In this document: positions 25,158-34,677 of the stretch, in pieces
Position numbering within the stretch: position 1 is the stretch's first letter
Layout: each line of letters starts with the position of its first letter
Virus record (IMG/VR): IMGVR_UViG_3300034105_002646
Coordinates: 1-50,318 of that record
From: a virus
Reading direction: 5' to 3' (one strand)
Length of the DNA: 50,318 nt
Program-made: the position numbers and the translations under genes
Notes under the pieces: generated by a model
Database searches by the model: none
What the model saw: only the letters and a program-made list of their open reading frames with translations
What the model was told of the DNA's origin: nothing

Positions 25158-27302
25158 CTAATCTTCAAAAATATTTAAAATATCGTCCGTGGTTAATAAA
25201 TCTTCAACTTTAACCCAAATATTAAAATCATCACGTTTAACTTTAAATTTATGATTTCCTGTTGCTTCAAATATTGAACCATCTTCCATTTCTATTTTAT
25301 ACACTTCAGAGTGACCATTATACCTAATTTGCGTTACTGTTTCCCACCCTGTTTCTGTTTTAACATCAATGGGTTCTAATTCAATCCAACTAGGTATATT
25401 TGATTTTTCATACCATTCATAATCAACATTGTTATCAACTAAAATATTTTTAAACGATTTTATTCCATTATCTGTTATAATATCAGTATTAATAACTTGG
25501 CAACTTGCTGTTGGTGGACATGTCGTTACCAAAGAATTTCTAACACCATATTTTTTAATATCTTCACGTAATTGTTTCCAATCATACATTCCAGATAAAA
25601 TTTCTTCTTTAATATCCCACATTTCCCATTGAAAAATACCTTGTGATATAGGTGAACCTTCAAAACCACTATAGGTTAATCCACTTTCTTTAGCTAACCT
25701 ACATGATTCAGTTAAAGCATTAAAATAAATCGTTTCAAATATATTTTTATTTATTTGTCTTGCTTCTGGTGATGTAAAAGGCAATTTAAGCAACGCAAAT
25801 ACATCAGCTAAACCTTGGATACCAATTCCTAAAGCTCTTTGTTCTAAACCACCTTTACGGCCTTCCTCAGTTGAATATTCATTAATTTCTAAAGCAATAT
25901 TAAGTGATTTGGTAATTGAACGAGCAACACGACCTAATTCATTATAATTATAAACACCATCATTTACAAATTTTTGTACTGGAATACTAGTAAGAGTACA
26001 AATAGCTGTTGTATTAGCATTAGTTGTCTCCATAATCTCGCTGCACAAGTTACTAGAATGGATAACACCCATATTCTTTTGGTTAGATTTGATGTTTGCT
26101 GAATCTTTAAAACACATATAAGGCATTCCACTTTCAATTTGTGCTTCAAGTATCTTAAGCCATAAATCATGTGCTTTAATTTTGGTACCAATACCTAATT
26201 CTACAGCCTTATTATATTCTTCTTCATACTCAGCACCATAAATTTCATAAAATGGTTTTAAACCAGCCATTTTGATATCATGTGGACAAAATAAATACCA
26301 ATCAGTGTTTCCTTCTACTGCTCTCATAAAATTATCTGGAATCCAAAGTGCAGAAAATAAATCTCTTGCTCTAAGTGTATCATCACCAGTTTTCTTTCTC
26401 ATATCCAATACATCAAAGATATCTTTATGCCATGGTTCAATATAAATAGCACATGAACCAGGTCTTTTACCTCTTTGATTCCAAAATCTAAGAGCTTCAT
26501 TTATTACTTTAAGGTATTTGAATATACCACCAGCTTTACCATCAGAATTACCAACGTTGGTTTCTCTAGAACGAATATTTGAAACAGCTAAACCAATACC
26601 TTCAGCTTTAGAAGATGAAATAGAAATTCTACCTAACATGTTTAATAACCCTTCAGTTGAATCATCTGGTACTATTGATAAATTACATGATGCAATTTGA
26701 CCAATCTTGGTTCCAATATTTATTTTTATTGGTGTTGCTGGAGATTCTTTTTGGTTACTTAAATCATTATATTTCTCTCTGAAATCATCAGCATTGTTTG
26801 TTACCATAAGAGCAACTCTAATGTATAATTGTTGTGGTCTTTCAACCAACTGACCATCTTTAGTTTTTAAGAGATAAATATCTTTAAGTGAACACCAACC
26901 AAAATAATCAAAATGATAATCTCTTTTATAATCAATTACAGAATCAATAAGTTCAATATTTTCTTTTACTTTATTATAATAGAAATCATTTAACAAACCT
27001 GCATTATATTGTTTTTTGGTTGCTTTCATGAAATTATCTTCAGTTTCTTTATGTAACTTACTAATAGAAATATTAGAAGCTAATATTGAATAATCTGGAT
27101 GATTCATTGATAATGATTCAGCAACAATTGAAATTAAATCATCAACTTCATTTGTTGTCATGTTATCAGCAATTCCTTGTGTAACTTTTAAGAACAATTC
27201 ATCAGGGTTAACTTTTAACCCATCTGATTGTTTTTTTATTCTTAATAAGATTTTATTTGGATTAAAATCTATTTTCTGTCCGTTTCTTTTTATTACTTGC
27301 AT
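25158..27302 (-). CDS. nrdA: split NrdA, N-terminal half: 600-aa N-extein plus 114-aa N-intein (714 aa)
   Basis: Class Ia ribonucleotide reductase large subunit, which reduces NDPs to dNDPs with NrdB. Residues 1-90 form an ATP-cone (VIKRNGQKIDFNPNKILLRI). The catalytic core shows QIASCNLSIV (active-site Cys), SSNLCSEIMETTNA (N-x-C-x-E radical-chemistry loop) and ICTLTSIP. The extein stops at TCPPTAS (residue 600), the conserved loop where intact NrdA would continue into the SARVIG-type strand. Residues 601-714 are an N-intein: Cys1 in CQVINTDIITDNG, and block B with T81-x-x-H84 (ATGNH). The frame closes right after the N-intein. nrdB lies 7 nt upstream. The enzyme lacks its essential C-terminus until trans-spliced. 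Confidence 0.94.
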   Translation of the reverse strand: MQVIKRNGQKIDFNPNKILLRIKKQSDGLKVNPDELFLKVTQGIADNMTTNEVDDLISIVAESLSMNHPDYSILASNISISKLHKETEDNFMKATKKQYNAGLLNDFYYNKVKENIELIDSVIDYKRDYHFDYFGWCSLKDIYLLKTKDGQLVERPQQLYIRVALMVTNNADDFREKYNDLSNQKESPATPIKINIGTKIGQIASCNLSIVPDDSTEGLLNMLGRISISSSKAEGIGLAVSNIRSRETNVGNSDGKAGGIFKYLKVINEALRFWNQRGKRPGSCAIYIEPWHKDIFDVLDMRKKTGDDTLRARDLFSALWIPDNFMRAVEGNTDWYLFCPHDIKMAGLKPFYEIYGAEYEEEYNKAVELGIGTKIKAHDLWLKILEAQIESGMPYMCFKDSANIKSNQKNMGVIHSSNLCSEIMETTNANTTAICTLTSIPVQKFVNDGVYNYNELGRVARSITKSLNIALEINEYSTEEGRKGGLEQRALGIGIQGLADVFALLKLPFTSPEARQINKNIFETIYFNALTESCRLAKESGLTYSGFEGSPISQGIFQWEMWDIKEEILSGMYDWKQLREDIKKYGVRNSLVTTCPPTASCQVINTDIITDNGIKSFKNILVDNNVDYEWYEKSNIPSWIELEPIDVKTETGWETVTQIRYNGHSEVYKIEMEDGSIFEATGNHKFKVKRDDFNIWVKVEDLLTTDDILNIFED
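25161..25502 (-). other. N-intein (IntN) of split NrdA intein
   Basis: 114 residues, from Cys1 directly after PPTAS to the stop. Block A (CQVINTDIITDNG), block B (FEATGNHKFKV with the TxxH motif) and the final LLTTDDILNIF are typical of natural N-inteins. No endonuclease domain is present in the intein itself; the endonuclease is a separate gene. Confidence 0.92.
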
Positions 27303-27309
27303 AGTTTAT

Positions 27310-28263
27310 TTATATTTCTTCATCAAATGAAATAGCACCAGATAAATCAGCCGCTTTATACTCTGAGGACCTTCCTTCAAAGAAATTTTGTTTTGTTTTA
27401 AGTGTGATTTGATTCATAAACTCAAAAGGATTTTTTGAATTAAATTCTTTTTCACATCCTAATTGACCCAATAACCCATCAACAACAAATTCTAAATATT
27501 GTTTCATTAAATCAGCATTCATTCCAATCAAAGAAACTGGTAAAGACTCTGTAATGAATTCTTTTTCTATTTCTAATGCCGATAATAAGATTTCTCTAAT
27601 TCTATCTTTAGTTGGTTTATTTACAATATGATTATTCAATAAATGTATTGCAAAATCAGCATGTAATGCTTCATCTCTAGAAATAAATGTATTTGAATCA
27701 CAAAGACCTGGCATAAGACCTCTAGATTTCAAATAGAAAATACTACAGAATGAACCTGAAAAGAAAATACCCTCTACAGCTACAAACGCAATTAATCTTT
27801 CTACAAATGAGTCTGATTCAATCCATTTAAGTGCCCATTCAGCTTTTTTCTTAACTGGTGGCATATATTCGATAGCTTTGAAACATTCATTTCTTTCTTT
27901 AGTATCTTTGATGTAAGTATCAATAAGAAGTGAATACATATGACTATGAATATTTTCCATCATAATTTGAAATCCATAAAAGAACTTTGCTTCTGGGTAT
28001 TGTACTTCATTTAGAAAGTTTATTGCTAGGTTTTCATTTACGATACCATCTGATGCCGCAAAAAATGCTAATACATTTTTAATAAAAAATCTTTCATTAT
28101 CATTAAGTTTTTTATTCCAATGGTCTAAATCTTTGGATAAATCAACTTCTTTTACTGTCCACATTGCTTCTTGTTCTATTTCATAATAATCCCACAAATC
28201 TTGGTGTGTGATTGGGAAAATAACAAAACGCTCTGAATTTTCTTTTAATATTGGTTCTATCAT
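27310..28263 (-). CDS. nrdB: ribonucleotide reductase small subunit NrdB (317 aa)
   Basis: Class Ia R2 subunit supplying the tyrosyl radical to NrdA. All ligands are visible with canonical spacing: D72, E103, H106, radical Tyr110 ([10 protein letters not shown]), then E164 (EGIFFSG), E198 and H201 (RDEALH). The spacings 31-3-4 and 34-3 match eukaryote-type R2. At 317 aa it is somewhat shorter than T4 NrdB. The C-terminus ([10 protein letters not shown]) is acidic and hydrophobic, as needed for docking to NrdA. It lies 17 nt after the helicase gene and 7 nt before nrdA, one operon. No intron or intein seen. Confidence 0.95.
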   Translation of the reverse strand: MIEPILKENSERFVIFPITHQDLWDYYEIEQEAMWTVKEVDLSKDLDHWNKKLNDNERFFIKNVLAFFAASDGIVNENLAINFLNEVQYPEAKFFYGFQIMMENIHSHMYSLLIDTYIKDTKERNECFKAIEYMPPVKKKAEWALKWIESDSFVERLIAFVAVEGIFFSGSFCSIFYLKSRGLMPGLCDSNTFISRDEALHADFAIHLLNNHIVNKPTKDRIREILLSALEIEKEFITESLPVSLIGMNADLMKQYLEFVVDGLLGQLGCEKEFNSKNPFEFMNQITLKTKQNFFEGRSSEYKAADLSGAISFDEEI

Positions 28264-28280
28264 TATTTTTATTTTAATTA

Positions 28281-30800
28281 TTAATTATTTGGTTTTTCAA
28301 ATAGGTCACTATTTAATAGACTATTTTTAGTTTGTATAGCACCTATTACTGTATTTACTCTAGTTTGCTCTTTAATCTCTACATTTTTTTTATATTCACT
28401 ACGACTAGAACCATGTTTATTCTCACCCATTTCTATTTGAATTCTAGCGTTATCAAATATAATATCTTCAAATACCTTCCCAGATTGACCAAAACGAGAT
28501 TTAAGAATAGCCATAGTTGCAGTACTTTTTTCTTTTTGGTCCAGTGTTTTAGCAATAGATACTACAAAGTGTCCAATTTGTGCTTTTTTAATGGAACCAC
28601 CCATTTGGTCAGCTTCAACTACATCAGCTTTAATAGAGCTTCTATTACCTTGAACAGCTGTCCAACCAGCAATATCTAATTCGGATAACATAGTTTCAAA
28701 TTGTCTCATTACACTACCCTCACCAGCATTCACATCATCAAATCTTCTTGAAGGTTCAACACAATCAATATAATCTAATACTACTATATCAGGTCTGAAA
28801 CCAGTAGCAATTAATTTTCTAATATATTGTCTAATTATTGGTATTGTTGTCCCATCACTAGAGAATTTTTTAAGTCTTAATTCCCCACCATTACTCTTTT
28901 CCATCATATTTTTAATCATCTCTTTTATCTCTTCTTTATGAATTGATAAACTATTAAGGTCATATTCTGACCAGCATGATAAGTGTTTTCTTTGAATTAC
29001 CTTAGGGTTATCCTCAAAAAATATTTGTAAAACTTTATTACCATCAGACATAGCAGTATTAGCTATTTTAGTCATCATTGTTGTATTATGTGTAACAATA
29101 AAATCATCGGTAATAAATAAATGTTCATCATTATCAACCATTATACACGTAGCTTCTTCATCGTGTGAATATTCTATTGATTTTATAAATTTATTGTTAT
29201 CATATTTAACTCTATTAATTACTCTATCATTTTTTCTAGTTAATTTGAATGGTATTATATTATTTTTTTCTGGAAAAGATATAGTTAATTTATAAGCTTT
29301 TTTTCCAATTTTTTTAACACCTTTATAGGTATAGGTTGGTAATTTACTAGATAATTTACAAAACCCACCCAATGATAAAACTAACCATCTAACATTTTCA
29401 ATTAATTCTTTTGATGTACTGACATATTCAATCCCACCATTTTTTCTAACATTACCATCGGTATCTAATAACCCCCTAAGTAGTTCTACCCTATTTTCTA
29501 TTGAATTGAATAAATAATCTCTAGGTATAAATTTAGTATCAGATTTTTTATCATATAAACCCAAAGATTTTAATTTATCAGTAATCCCATAAATACAAAC
29601 ATCAAATAAACACTCTTGAACTAAAACATCACCTTTATCAATATCTCTACATCTTTCTTTAATTGAAACGTTTACTGAATTAGTTCTACTAACTTCATCA
29701 GCTATTTCAATATCTTTAGTTGTAAATCTAGATGATTTCATATAACCATCACCTAACATAACACCTAAAACATATGGATTTATTAGTAATTCTTTTTCAT
29801 TAAATTCAACTGGTTCCACTATTGGTATCTTAAAATTTAACGATTTTTTGGTTCCAAAGGTTAGTTTATTAATTAAATCTGATGTTTTAATTACTTTAAA
29901 TGAATTATCTGGTTCTAATTTAATTCTTTTTCCATCTTTCCACGATGAACGATTTCGTTGGTTGATACTATTAACTGACCACAAATGTTCTTCATCACAA
30001 AAAGTAAAAGTATCATCATTAAAACTAATCTTAAATATTGGTCTATTACCTTGTGGGTAAACACCAATAACATTAGTTTCTTTACCGTTTCTACCAAATA
30101 CTTTATCATTAACTTTTACATCACCCATTAGTTTGTAACCTTCAGGTGTGTAAATTTTATTTGAATTTGGTAACGCTTTACCTACTCCGAATGGTGCTAG
30201 AATTATTGCTAATTCAGTTTTTGATAAACCACCATCCATTATTTCATCTAATCCTTCGATACCTGTACGTATTGGTTTTCTAAAATCGTCAGCCAAAACT
30301 GAATCTATATCATTAAATACACTCATACCATCATCTTTACTATCACCGTGTTCCAGTGCTTTTCTTAATTTACTTTCACATTCTTCATAATTATCAATAT
30401 CACCTTTGCTTATGATTTTATTAATTTCAGCAAGAGCTTTCATAAGCTCATGTTGTTTACAAAATTTCATTGCAGTTTCTTGTACCCAAAGAGTGTCGTT
30501 TAAATCAGCTTCTTTTATTTTTCTGATTTGTGTTAAAGCATAACGTCTTTGAGTGTCATCTTTAACTTCTTCGAGTAATCTAAATTCCAAACTATTAATA
30601 TCTGGGATTATATCATCTTTTGCTTTAGCGTTTTTAATACCACCAACAACAATTCTTAAGTATTCATCTTCGAAATAATTTGGATTAACAATATCTATTA
30701 TAGCATTACCGAATTTTCTATCGGTAAGTATTTGTGCTATTAATCTAAGTTGATAATCCGCACCTAAATACCCTAAATTACTTCTGTCTATTTTTGCCAT
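28281..30800 (-). CDS. 41: gp41/DnaB-like replicative helicase interrupted by an intein in Walker A (839 aa)
   Basis: The precursor is 839 aa. Residues 1-208 and 573-839 form a 475-aa helicase (the T4 gp41 length). The N-domain is helical; [18 protein letters not shown] leads to the P-loop APFGVGK, whose Thr-Thr follows only after the intein; Walker B is [12 protein letters not shown]. The hexamer unwinds DNA 5'-3' at the fork with primase. Residues 209-572 are the intein. Because it splits GVGK from TTMM, the precursor cannot bind ATP until spliced. nrdB follows 17 nt downstream. The leader carries AGAAAGGA, one of the few Shine-Dalgarno-like sites here, and an ATATTTATA motif 30 nt upstream. 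Confidence 0.94.
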   Translation of the reverse strand: MAKIDRSNLGYLGADYQLRLIAQILTDRKFGNAIIDIVNPNYFEDEYLRIVVGGIKNAKAKDDIIPDINSLEFRLLEEVKDDTQRRYALTQIRKIKEADLNDTLWVQETAMKFCKQHELMKALAEINKIISKGDIDNYEECESKLRKALEHGDSKDDGMSVFNDIDSVLADDFRKPIRTGIEGLDEIMDGGLSKTELAIILAPFGVGKALPNSNKIYTPEGYKLMGDVKVNDKVFGRNGKETNVIGVYPQGNRPIFKISFNDDTFTFCDEEHLWSVNSINQRNRSSWKDGKRIKLEPDNSFKVIKTSDLINKLTFGTKKSLNFKIPIVEPVEFNEKELLINPYVLGVMLGDGYMKSSRFTTKDIEIADEVSRTNSVNVSIKERCRDIDKGDVLVQECLFDVCIYGITDKLKSLGLYDKKSDTKFIPRDYLFNSIENRVELLRGLLDTDGNVRKNGGIEYVSTSKELIENVRWLVLSLGGFCKLSSKLPTYTYKGVKKIGKKAYKLTISFPEKNNIIPFKLTRKNDRVINRVKYDNNKFIKSIEYSHDEEATCIMVDNDEHLFITDDFIVTHNTTMMTKIANTAMSDGNKVLQIFFEDNPKVIQRKHLSCWSEYDLNSLSIHKEEIKEMIKNMMEKSNGGELRLKKFSSDGTTIPIIRQYIRKLIATGFRPDIVVLDYIDCVEPSRRFDDVNAGEGSVMRQFETMLSELDIAGWTAVQGNRSSIKADVVEADQMGGSIKKAQIGHFVVSIAKTLDQKEKSTATMAILKSRFGQSGKVFEDIIFDNARIQIEMGENKHGSSRSEYKKNVEIKEQTRVNTVIGAIQTKNSLLNSDLFEKPNN
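29085..30176 (-). other. class 3 intein with LAGLIDADG homing endonuclease (364 aa)
   Basis: Starts at Ala209 (after GVGK) and ends at Asn572 (VTHN) before Thr +1. The usual nucleophile at position 1 is Ala. The class 3 signature is complete: Trp at intein residue 66 (DEEHLW, block B), Cys at 344 (EATCIMV, block F position 4) and Thr at 362 (VTHN, block G). An endonuclease domain shows both LAGLIDADG helices: VLGVMLGDG (about 136-144) and [10 protein letters not shown] (about 232-241). Class 3 inteins are known in phage DnaB-type helicases; the block F Cys begins splicing through a branched intermediate. Confidence 0.9.
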
Positions 30801-30830
30801 ATATTTTCCTTTCTTTTAAAACTTTGTTAT

Positions 30831-30839
30831 TATAAATAT
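30831..30839 (-). promoter_or_regulatory. ATATTTATA promoter-like motif before the helicase
   Basis: TATAAATAT on the plus strand; the minus-strand motif lies 30 nt before the helicase ATG and immediately downstream of the 16-bp hairpin, as expected for a new transcription start after a terminator or processing site. Inferred. Confidence 0.4.
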
Positions 30840-30873
30840 GCAAAAGTGTCGAATTAGTTCGACACTTTTGCAT
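30838..30873 (-). terminator. perfect 16-bp hairpin between the 175-aa gene and the helicase
   Basis: ATGCAAAAGTGTCGAA (30838-30853), loop TTAG, then its exact complement (30858-30873). The stop codon of the 175-aa gene lies in the loop. On the minus strand the trailing sequence is ATTTATAATAA rather than a clean U-run; on the plus strand it is followed by ATTATTTTTTA. So it may be a weak terminator, an RNase processing site or a stabiliser rather than a classical terminator. Confidence 0.7.
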
Positions 30874-31381
30874 TATTTTTTACACTTAAATAATATCTTA
30901 TTTCAGTGATAATTTCTTGGATAACTTCTCTAATATCAACATTGATTTTAGGGTTTAACGTAAAATATTCGTTAGGAAATTCAACTTTAAGGATTGATTG
31001 AGTATCAACTTTAACCTCAAATTGAAACAAATCACCTTTCTTTGGCGGTGTTTTATAAGAATCTTCATTTTGAGCATAATATGGTTTATAATTATCCCAT
31101 AAATAATCAATTGATTTTCTTTTTAAGAAATTTGGTATAATACCATAATCTACACTTGCAACTGAATCAGCTAATTCTTTTAAGGTAGCTATTTTATCTA
31201 ATTCTCTATTGATATTAGATTTATAATTTCTTGCACCATATTCATCTAATGGTGCTAACTTTTCATCAAAATCTCTAATTTTGAAATATCTCTGACAAAT
31301 AATATTATCATTTACGAAGAATGAAAATTCAAATCTTTCCACTTCTACTCTTTTTTGCGTATCTACTGTTGTTTGTGACAT
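30854..31381 (-). CDS. hypothetical replication-region protein (175 aa)
   Basis: A 175-aa soluble, charged protein with no recognised family. The N-terminal half contains aromatic-rich strands (VERFEFSFFVNDNIICQRYF) and the C-terminal half ends in a helix (REVIQEIITEIRYYLS). It lies between the RNase H/exonuclease gene (17 nt upstream) and the helicase. In T4-like phages a helicase loader or other accessory factor can occupy such a site, but nothing here proves this. The stop codon sits in the loop of a perfect hairpin. Confidence 0.65.
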   Translation of the reverse strand: MSQTTVDTQKRVEVERFEFSFFVNDNIICQRYFKIRDFDEKLAPLDEYGARNYKSNINRELDKIATLKELADSVASVDYGIIPNFLKRKSIDYLWDNYKPYYAQNEDSYKTPPKKGDLFQFEVKVDTQSILKVEFPNEYFTLNPKINVDIREVIQEIITEIRYYLSVKNNAKVSN

Positions 31382-31398
31382 ATCTTTTTAATTTATTT

Positions 31399-32451
31399 TT
31401 ATTTATTTTTTTCTTCTCTATCGATTAACTTTTTAAAAGGTATTAAATACTCTGGATATCGATATTCTCCTATTTCTTTATCTATTCCATGAATTTTCAT
31501 CATTTCAAAGACCTTTTTAAATTCCCTATTTTCAGGTAGTAGAGAACCATTTTTAAGTAGTTCTAACGCTCTTATGCCGTCTTTGGTCATCATAGGTTTA
31601 GATAAATTAACCAATTGCTCATTGATTTGATATATCTTCTTACCTTGAACTCCATCTGTTACGCCATCTATGATATTTTGTAATACCTTAAGAGGTTTCT
31701 GTTTTTGTGCGATTCTTTCTTCTTGTTGTTTACTAGCTTGTTCTATAATTTCATTTAAAGTTACTTTTCTTTCTATCAACTCAGGAAAATGTGTTAGTAG
31801 TGTTTTTTCACCCAAACCTTTAATTCCTTTAATACTATCTGCTGTATCACCAATCATTGATTTAATCAACATTGAATTTTCTTGGTTATGGTGAAAGTAC
31901 GAAGAATAATTGGTTTTACCAACATAATTTTTAAAATTTAAAAAAAATATTCTTACGTCTTCATTTATTAATTGAGCCATATCACTATCATTTGTACAGA
32001 TAGTTATCTTTTCATTTTTGTTTTTGGTAAGACAATAATATGCTATAAAGTCATCACCTTCGATAACTTCATCTTTTAATTGTCTGATACATAATTCATT
32101 TAGATAATCCCAAACGATTCTGCGTTGTTTTAATTCTGATTCGTCAATTGGCTGAGTGCCGTTAATGTAGTCTTTACCACGAGCACTTTTGTATGGCTCA
32201 TATATTTCGTATCTTAATTTGCCACTGAAATTACCATCCCAGAATACATATACTCTGTGATACATTTCTTGTTCTAGCAACATACGAAGTGTTGTAAGGA
32301 ATTGATATACCCCACCTATGTGGGTACCATCTTTGTTGTATAATCCTTTAGCACCAGAAAAGCCCCGTTTAAATAGGGCATTTCCGTCTACTAAAAGTGT
32401 GTTTTGAATTTCTTCTCTTATTTCACCATTTTTTGGTGGTCTTTTATTCAT
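31399..32451 (-). CDS. rnh: RNase H / 5'-3' exonuclease, T4 Rnh-like (350 aa)
   Basis: FEN-family nuclease that removes RNA primers and 5' flaps. Visible metal-binding acidic motifs: LLVDGNALFKRGF (D22), VYVFWDG, EVIEGDDFIAYY and ICTNDSDMAQL; then the helix-3-turn-helix DNA-binding element GDTADSIKGIKGLGEKT. Length is a little above T4 Rnh (305 aa). It lies between uvsX and the 175-aa gene. The start is supported by an AAAGGTTTAAA leader that forms half of a small palindrome (AACCTTTTAAAGGTT, 32456-32470), which might influence initiation. It could equally be called a 5'-3' exonuclease. Confidence 0.88.
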   Translation of the reverse strand: MNKRPPKNGEIREEIQNTLLVDGNALFKRGFSGAKGLYNKDGTHIGGVYQFLTTLRMLLEQEMYHRVYVFWDGNFSGKLRYEIYEPYKSARGKDYINGTQPIDESELKQRRIVWDYLNELCIRQLKDEVIEGDDFIAYYCLTKNKNEKITICTNDSDMAQLINEDVRIFFLNFKNYVGKTNYSSYFHHNQENSMLIKSMIGDTADSIKGIKGLGEKTLLTHFPELIERKVTLNEIIEQASKQQEERIAQKQKPLKVLQNIIDGVTDGVQGKKIYQINEQLVNLSKPMMTKDGIRALELLKNGSLLPENREFKKVFEMMKIHGIDKEIGEYRYPEYLIPFKKLIDREEKNK

Positions 32452-32494
32452 TTTAAACCTTTTAAAGGTTAATACTTGTTTTTGTTACTATACC

Positions 32495-33613
32495 TTAAAG
32501 TTCTCTAGTGTCACCACCTTCTATTTCTCCTTCTGTTTCTTTAAACGTTAATTCTGCATCATAACTAACATTTAAAGCATCGTGGATAAATTGTCTTTTT
32601 TCTTTCTTATAAACATCTAACTCAGTTGGGTTTATAAACCCATGAGGTGTTGATGCTATAACACCGTTTCTTTCAATACCAGTTACGTGATTTTTTTCAC
32701 ATCTAATTTTAGCCTCAGTACCAAATTGAAAGTCTTGTCCTAATGCAACAGCTGTTAATTTTTTTGTACCGTGTGTTAAAATACCACCTATATGAACAAT
32801 AATTCTAGAATTAAAGAACATAAATTCTCCACCTTTGTGTTTAACAACAGTACCATTCATATTATCTAACCATATTTTTTGTACACAAATCATTGTGTTG
32901 GTATATAAACTGTCAAGGCTTCTGCTTGATGGTATTTTAAAATTAACAATCGCTTGAAAACAATTCATTGCACCAGCATTCCATTGTGCATTGCTTGAAT
33001 TTGACGTTGCTGATTTATAACAATTAAGAGTACCAATTGAATCCCAAAGGAAACACATATCTCTTGATATCAGACCATTTTCTTGTTTTTGTAACATTTC
33101 ACTAATAAATAATGAAACATCTTCAATAACTGGTTCACCCCTTGTTGGTTTTGTCGTCATTTTACTAGCTGAATGGTCATAATTTTTATACATATTGTAT
33201 AAATCTTTACTCCTAACTAAAATAAAACCATCTGGTTTTTCAATAATTTCACCAGTTTCTTTATCAACAACTTCTTTGAATTTAACACCTATTTGTTTAG
33301 CATGTTCTTTATTCCAGTTACCCTCTGTTTCAATTACAATCGCTAAATCGCCAATTTTTTGACTTCCAGCAATTGCTTCATAAAACGCTGTTGATTTACC
33401 CGTATTTGAATACCCTCTTACTAAAGATAGATAACCACGTGGAAATCCAGGTAATTTTAATGCATCGTGCCATGCTTTTGATATTGGAACCCAAGATAAT
33501 TCTTTATCTTTTGGTTCTGAATTTATATTTTCTGATTCTAAAAATGCGTCTAAATCAAATGATACTTTAGCTATTGCTGGTTTTTCACTTTCTTTTTTTG
33601 GTTTTACTGCCAT
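32495..33613 (-). CDS. uvsX: UvsX/RecA-like recombinase (372 aa)
   Basis: A RecA-fold ATPase of UvsX size. Walker A RGYSNTGKST at residues 66-75; LAIVIETEGNW with the catalytic-type Glu; Walker B-like MCFLWDSIGTLNC; a loop region NAQWNAGAMNCFQ; MICVQKIW; and ALGQDFQFGTEAKIRCEKNH toward the C-terminus. It would promote strand exchange and recombination-dependent replication with gp32. It sits directly after gp32 across a likely AT-rich terminator and before rnh. Assignment as UvsX rather than another RecA paralogue rests on size and gp32 linkage. Confidence 0.85.
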   Translation of the reverse strand: MAVKPKKESEKPAIAKVSFDLDAFLESENINSEPKDKELSWVPISKAWHDALKLPGFPRGYLSLVRGYSNTGKSTAFYEAIAGSQKIGDLAIVIETEGNWNKEHAKQIGVKFKEVVDKETGEIIEKPDGFILVRSKDLYNMYKNYDHSASKMTTKPTRGEPVIEDVSLFISEMLQKQENGLISRDMCFLWDSIGTLNCYKSATSNSSNAQWNAGAMNCFQAIVNFKIPSSRSLDSLYTNTMICVQKIWLDNMNGTVVKHKGGEFMFFNSRIIVHIGGILTHGTKKLTAVALGQDFQFGTEAKIRCEKNHVTGIERNGVIASTPHGFINPTELDVYKKEKRQFIHDALNVSYDAELTFKETEGEIEGGDTREL

Positions 33614-33647
33614 TTAATTTTTAATTTTATTTCTCGTTATTTTAGAA

Positions 33648-33679
33648 AAAAAAAGAAGCAATTTCTCACTTCTTTTTTT
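33648..33679 (-). terminator. AT-rich hairpin between gp32 and uvsX
   Basis: AAAAAAAGAAG (33648-33658), a 10-nt loop, then CTTCTTTTTTT (33669-33679). On the minus strand it lies 17 nt after the gp32 stop and leads into a T-run. The stem is mostly A-T, so it is likely leaky, which would let gp32 be made in excess while uvsX is still read. Confidence 0.65.
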
Positions 33680-33696
33680 ATTATTTAGTACCATTT

Positions 33697-34611
33697 TTAG
33701 AATGGGAGGTCATCCTCTTCATCTTGTGTTGTGGTAGATACTGGATTTGTAACTGTTTCAGCTTGTGTTACGTTAGATTTAACGTTTTCAACAGCCATAG
33801 TTAATTCAGAATCTAATTTAGCATCAGTATTCTCTGATTCAACCATTAATTCTTTAGCTACGAAACATTTATTTTCTTTATCCCAGATAGGCGTATAACC
33901 TCTTACGATAATCGCTAAATAATCATAATTTCTTACTGAATAAACATCTTCCCAAGTTCTTTCATCAGCTAACCATTCAGCATATTTGGTTTCATCAGTA
34001 GTTAATACATCAGAATCTTGTGCAACGATAGAAGAAATAATTGGAATACCAGTTTGATTTCTATTAATCATAATAGTTAAATCACGACCTTCAGTTGGAC
34101 TTGAAATGTTTTTGTTTTTCTTAAGACCAGCAACAACACCATGAATTAAATCGAAAGCACCTTTCTTAGTGTAATCGTTGTTAAATCTCCAAAACTTAAC
34201 TCCTTCATCTTCGTTATTTCTATCGATAATTTTAGCAATATACATTTTTTTAGGATTGTATTTTTTCGCTAATTCTTTGTCACCAGCATCGCCAGTTGCA
34301 AGTAAAGCTTCACGAGCTTCACAGAAAGGACATGCAGTACCTTTTTCGTGTTGTAAACATGGGAATGTTTTCTTTTGTCCATCGACAATAGCCGTGTGGC
34401 CATAAAATTCAACTAACGGAGAACCACCTTTTGGGTTTGGTAAGATTCTGATTTCTTTAGTTTTAGATTGTTCATCTTTTTCTAAATCGTAAGTTGTAAA
34501 ATAATTTTTTAAATCATACGTTTTAGCGGTTTCGCTTTTTTCGTACTTTGGTTTGTTGTTAGCTTCATACTGTGCCAACATTGCCGTTAAGGCATCTTGT
34601 TCATTACTCAT
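33697..34611 (-). CDS. 32: single-stranded DNA-binding protein gp32-like (304 aa)
   Basis: A 304-aa protein, the gp32 length. Zinc site FPCLQH...ACPFC with C85, H88, C94 and C97 in the OB-fold; basic N-terminus; EIRILPNPKGGSPLVEFYGH strand; an acidic, flexible C-tail (about residues 265-304) ending DEEDDLPF, like the protein-protein interaction tip of SSBs. It coats ssDNA and recruits replication and recombination proteins. It is the first gene of the replication block, with a host-type promoter about 67 nt upstream and a terminator from the previous unit further upstream. Confidence 0.92.
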   Translation of the reverse strand: MSNEQDALTAMLAQYEANNKPKYEKSETAKTYDLKNYFTTYDLEKDEQSKTKEIRILPNPKGGSPLVEFYGHTAIVDGQKKTFPCLQHEKGTACPFCEAREALLATGDAGDKELAKKYNPKKMYIAKIIDRNNEDEGVKFWRFNNDYTKKGAFDLIHGVVAGLKKNKNISSPTEGRDLTIMINRNQTGIPIISSIVAQDSDVLTTDETKYAEWLADERTWEDVYSVRNYDYLAIIVRGYTPIWDKENKCFVAKELMVESENTDAKLDSELTMAVENVKSNVTQAETVTNPVSTTTQDEEDDLPF

Positions 34612-34677
34612 TGTTTCTAAATTTATTTAATTAATTGTTATTTTTCTAAGTTATTTTTCTAAATTCTTTTTGATATA

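Noticed and set aside
23442-27302. nrdA as a broken pseudogene or frameshifted gene
   Set aside because: Both ORFs end and begin exactly at intein boundaries, with every splice residue intact, and the extein join is seamless.
29085-30176. Class 2 (KlbA-like) Ala1 intein
   Set aside because: The full Trp-Cys-Thr set (block B Trp, block F Cys, block G Thr) points to class 3 instead.
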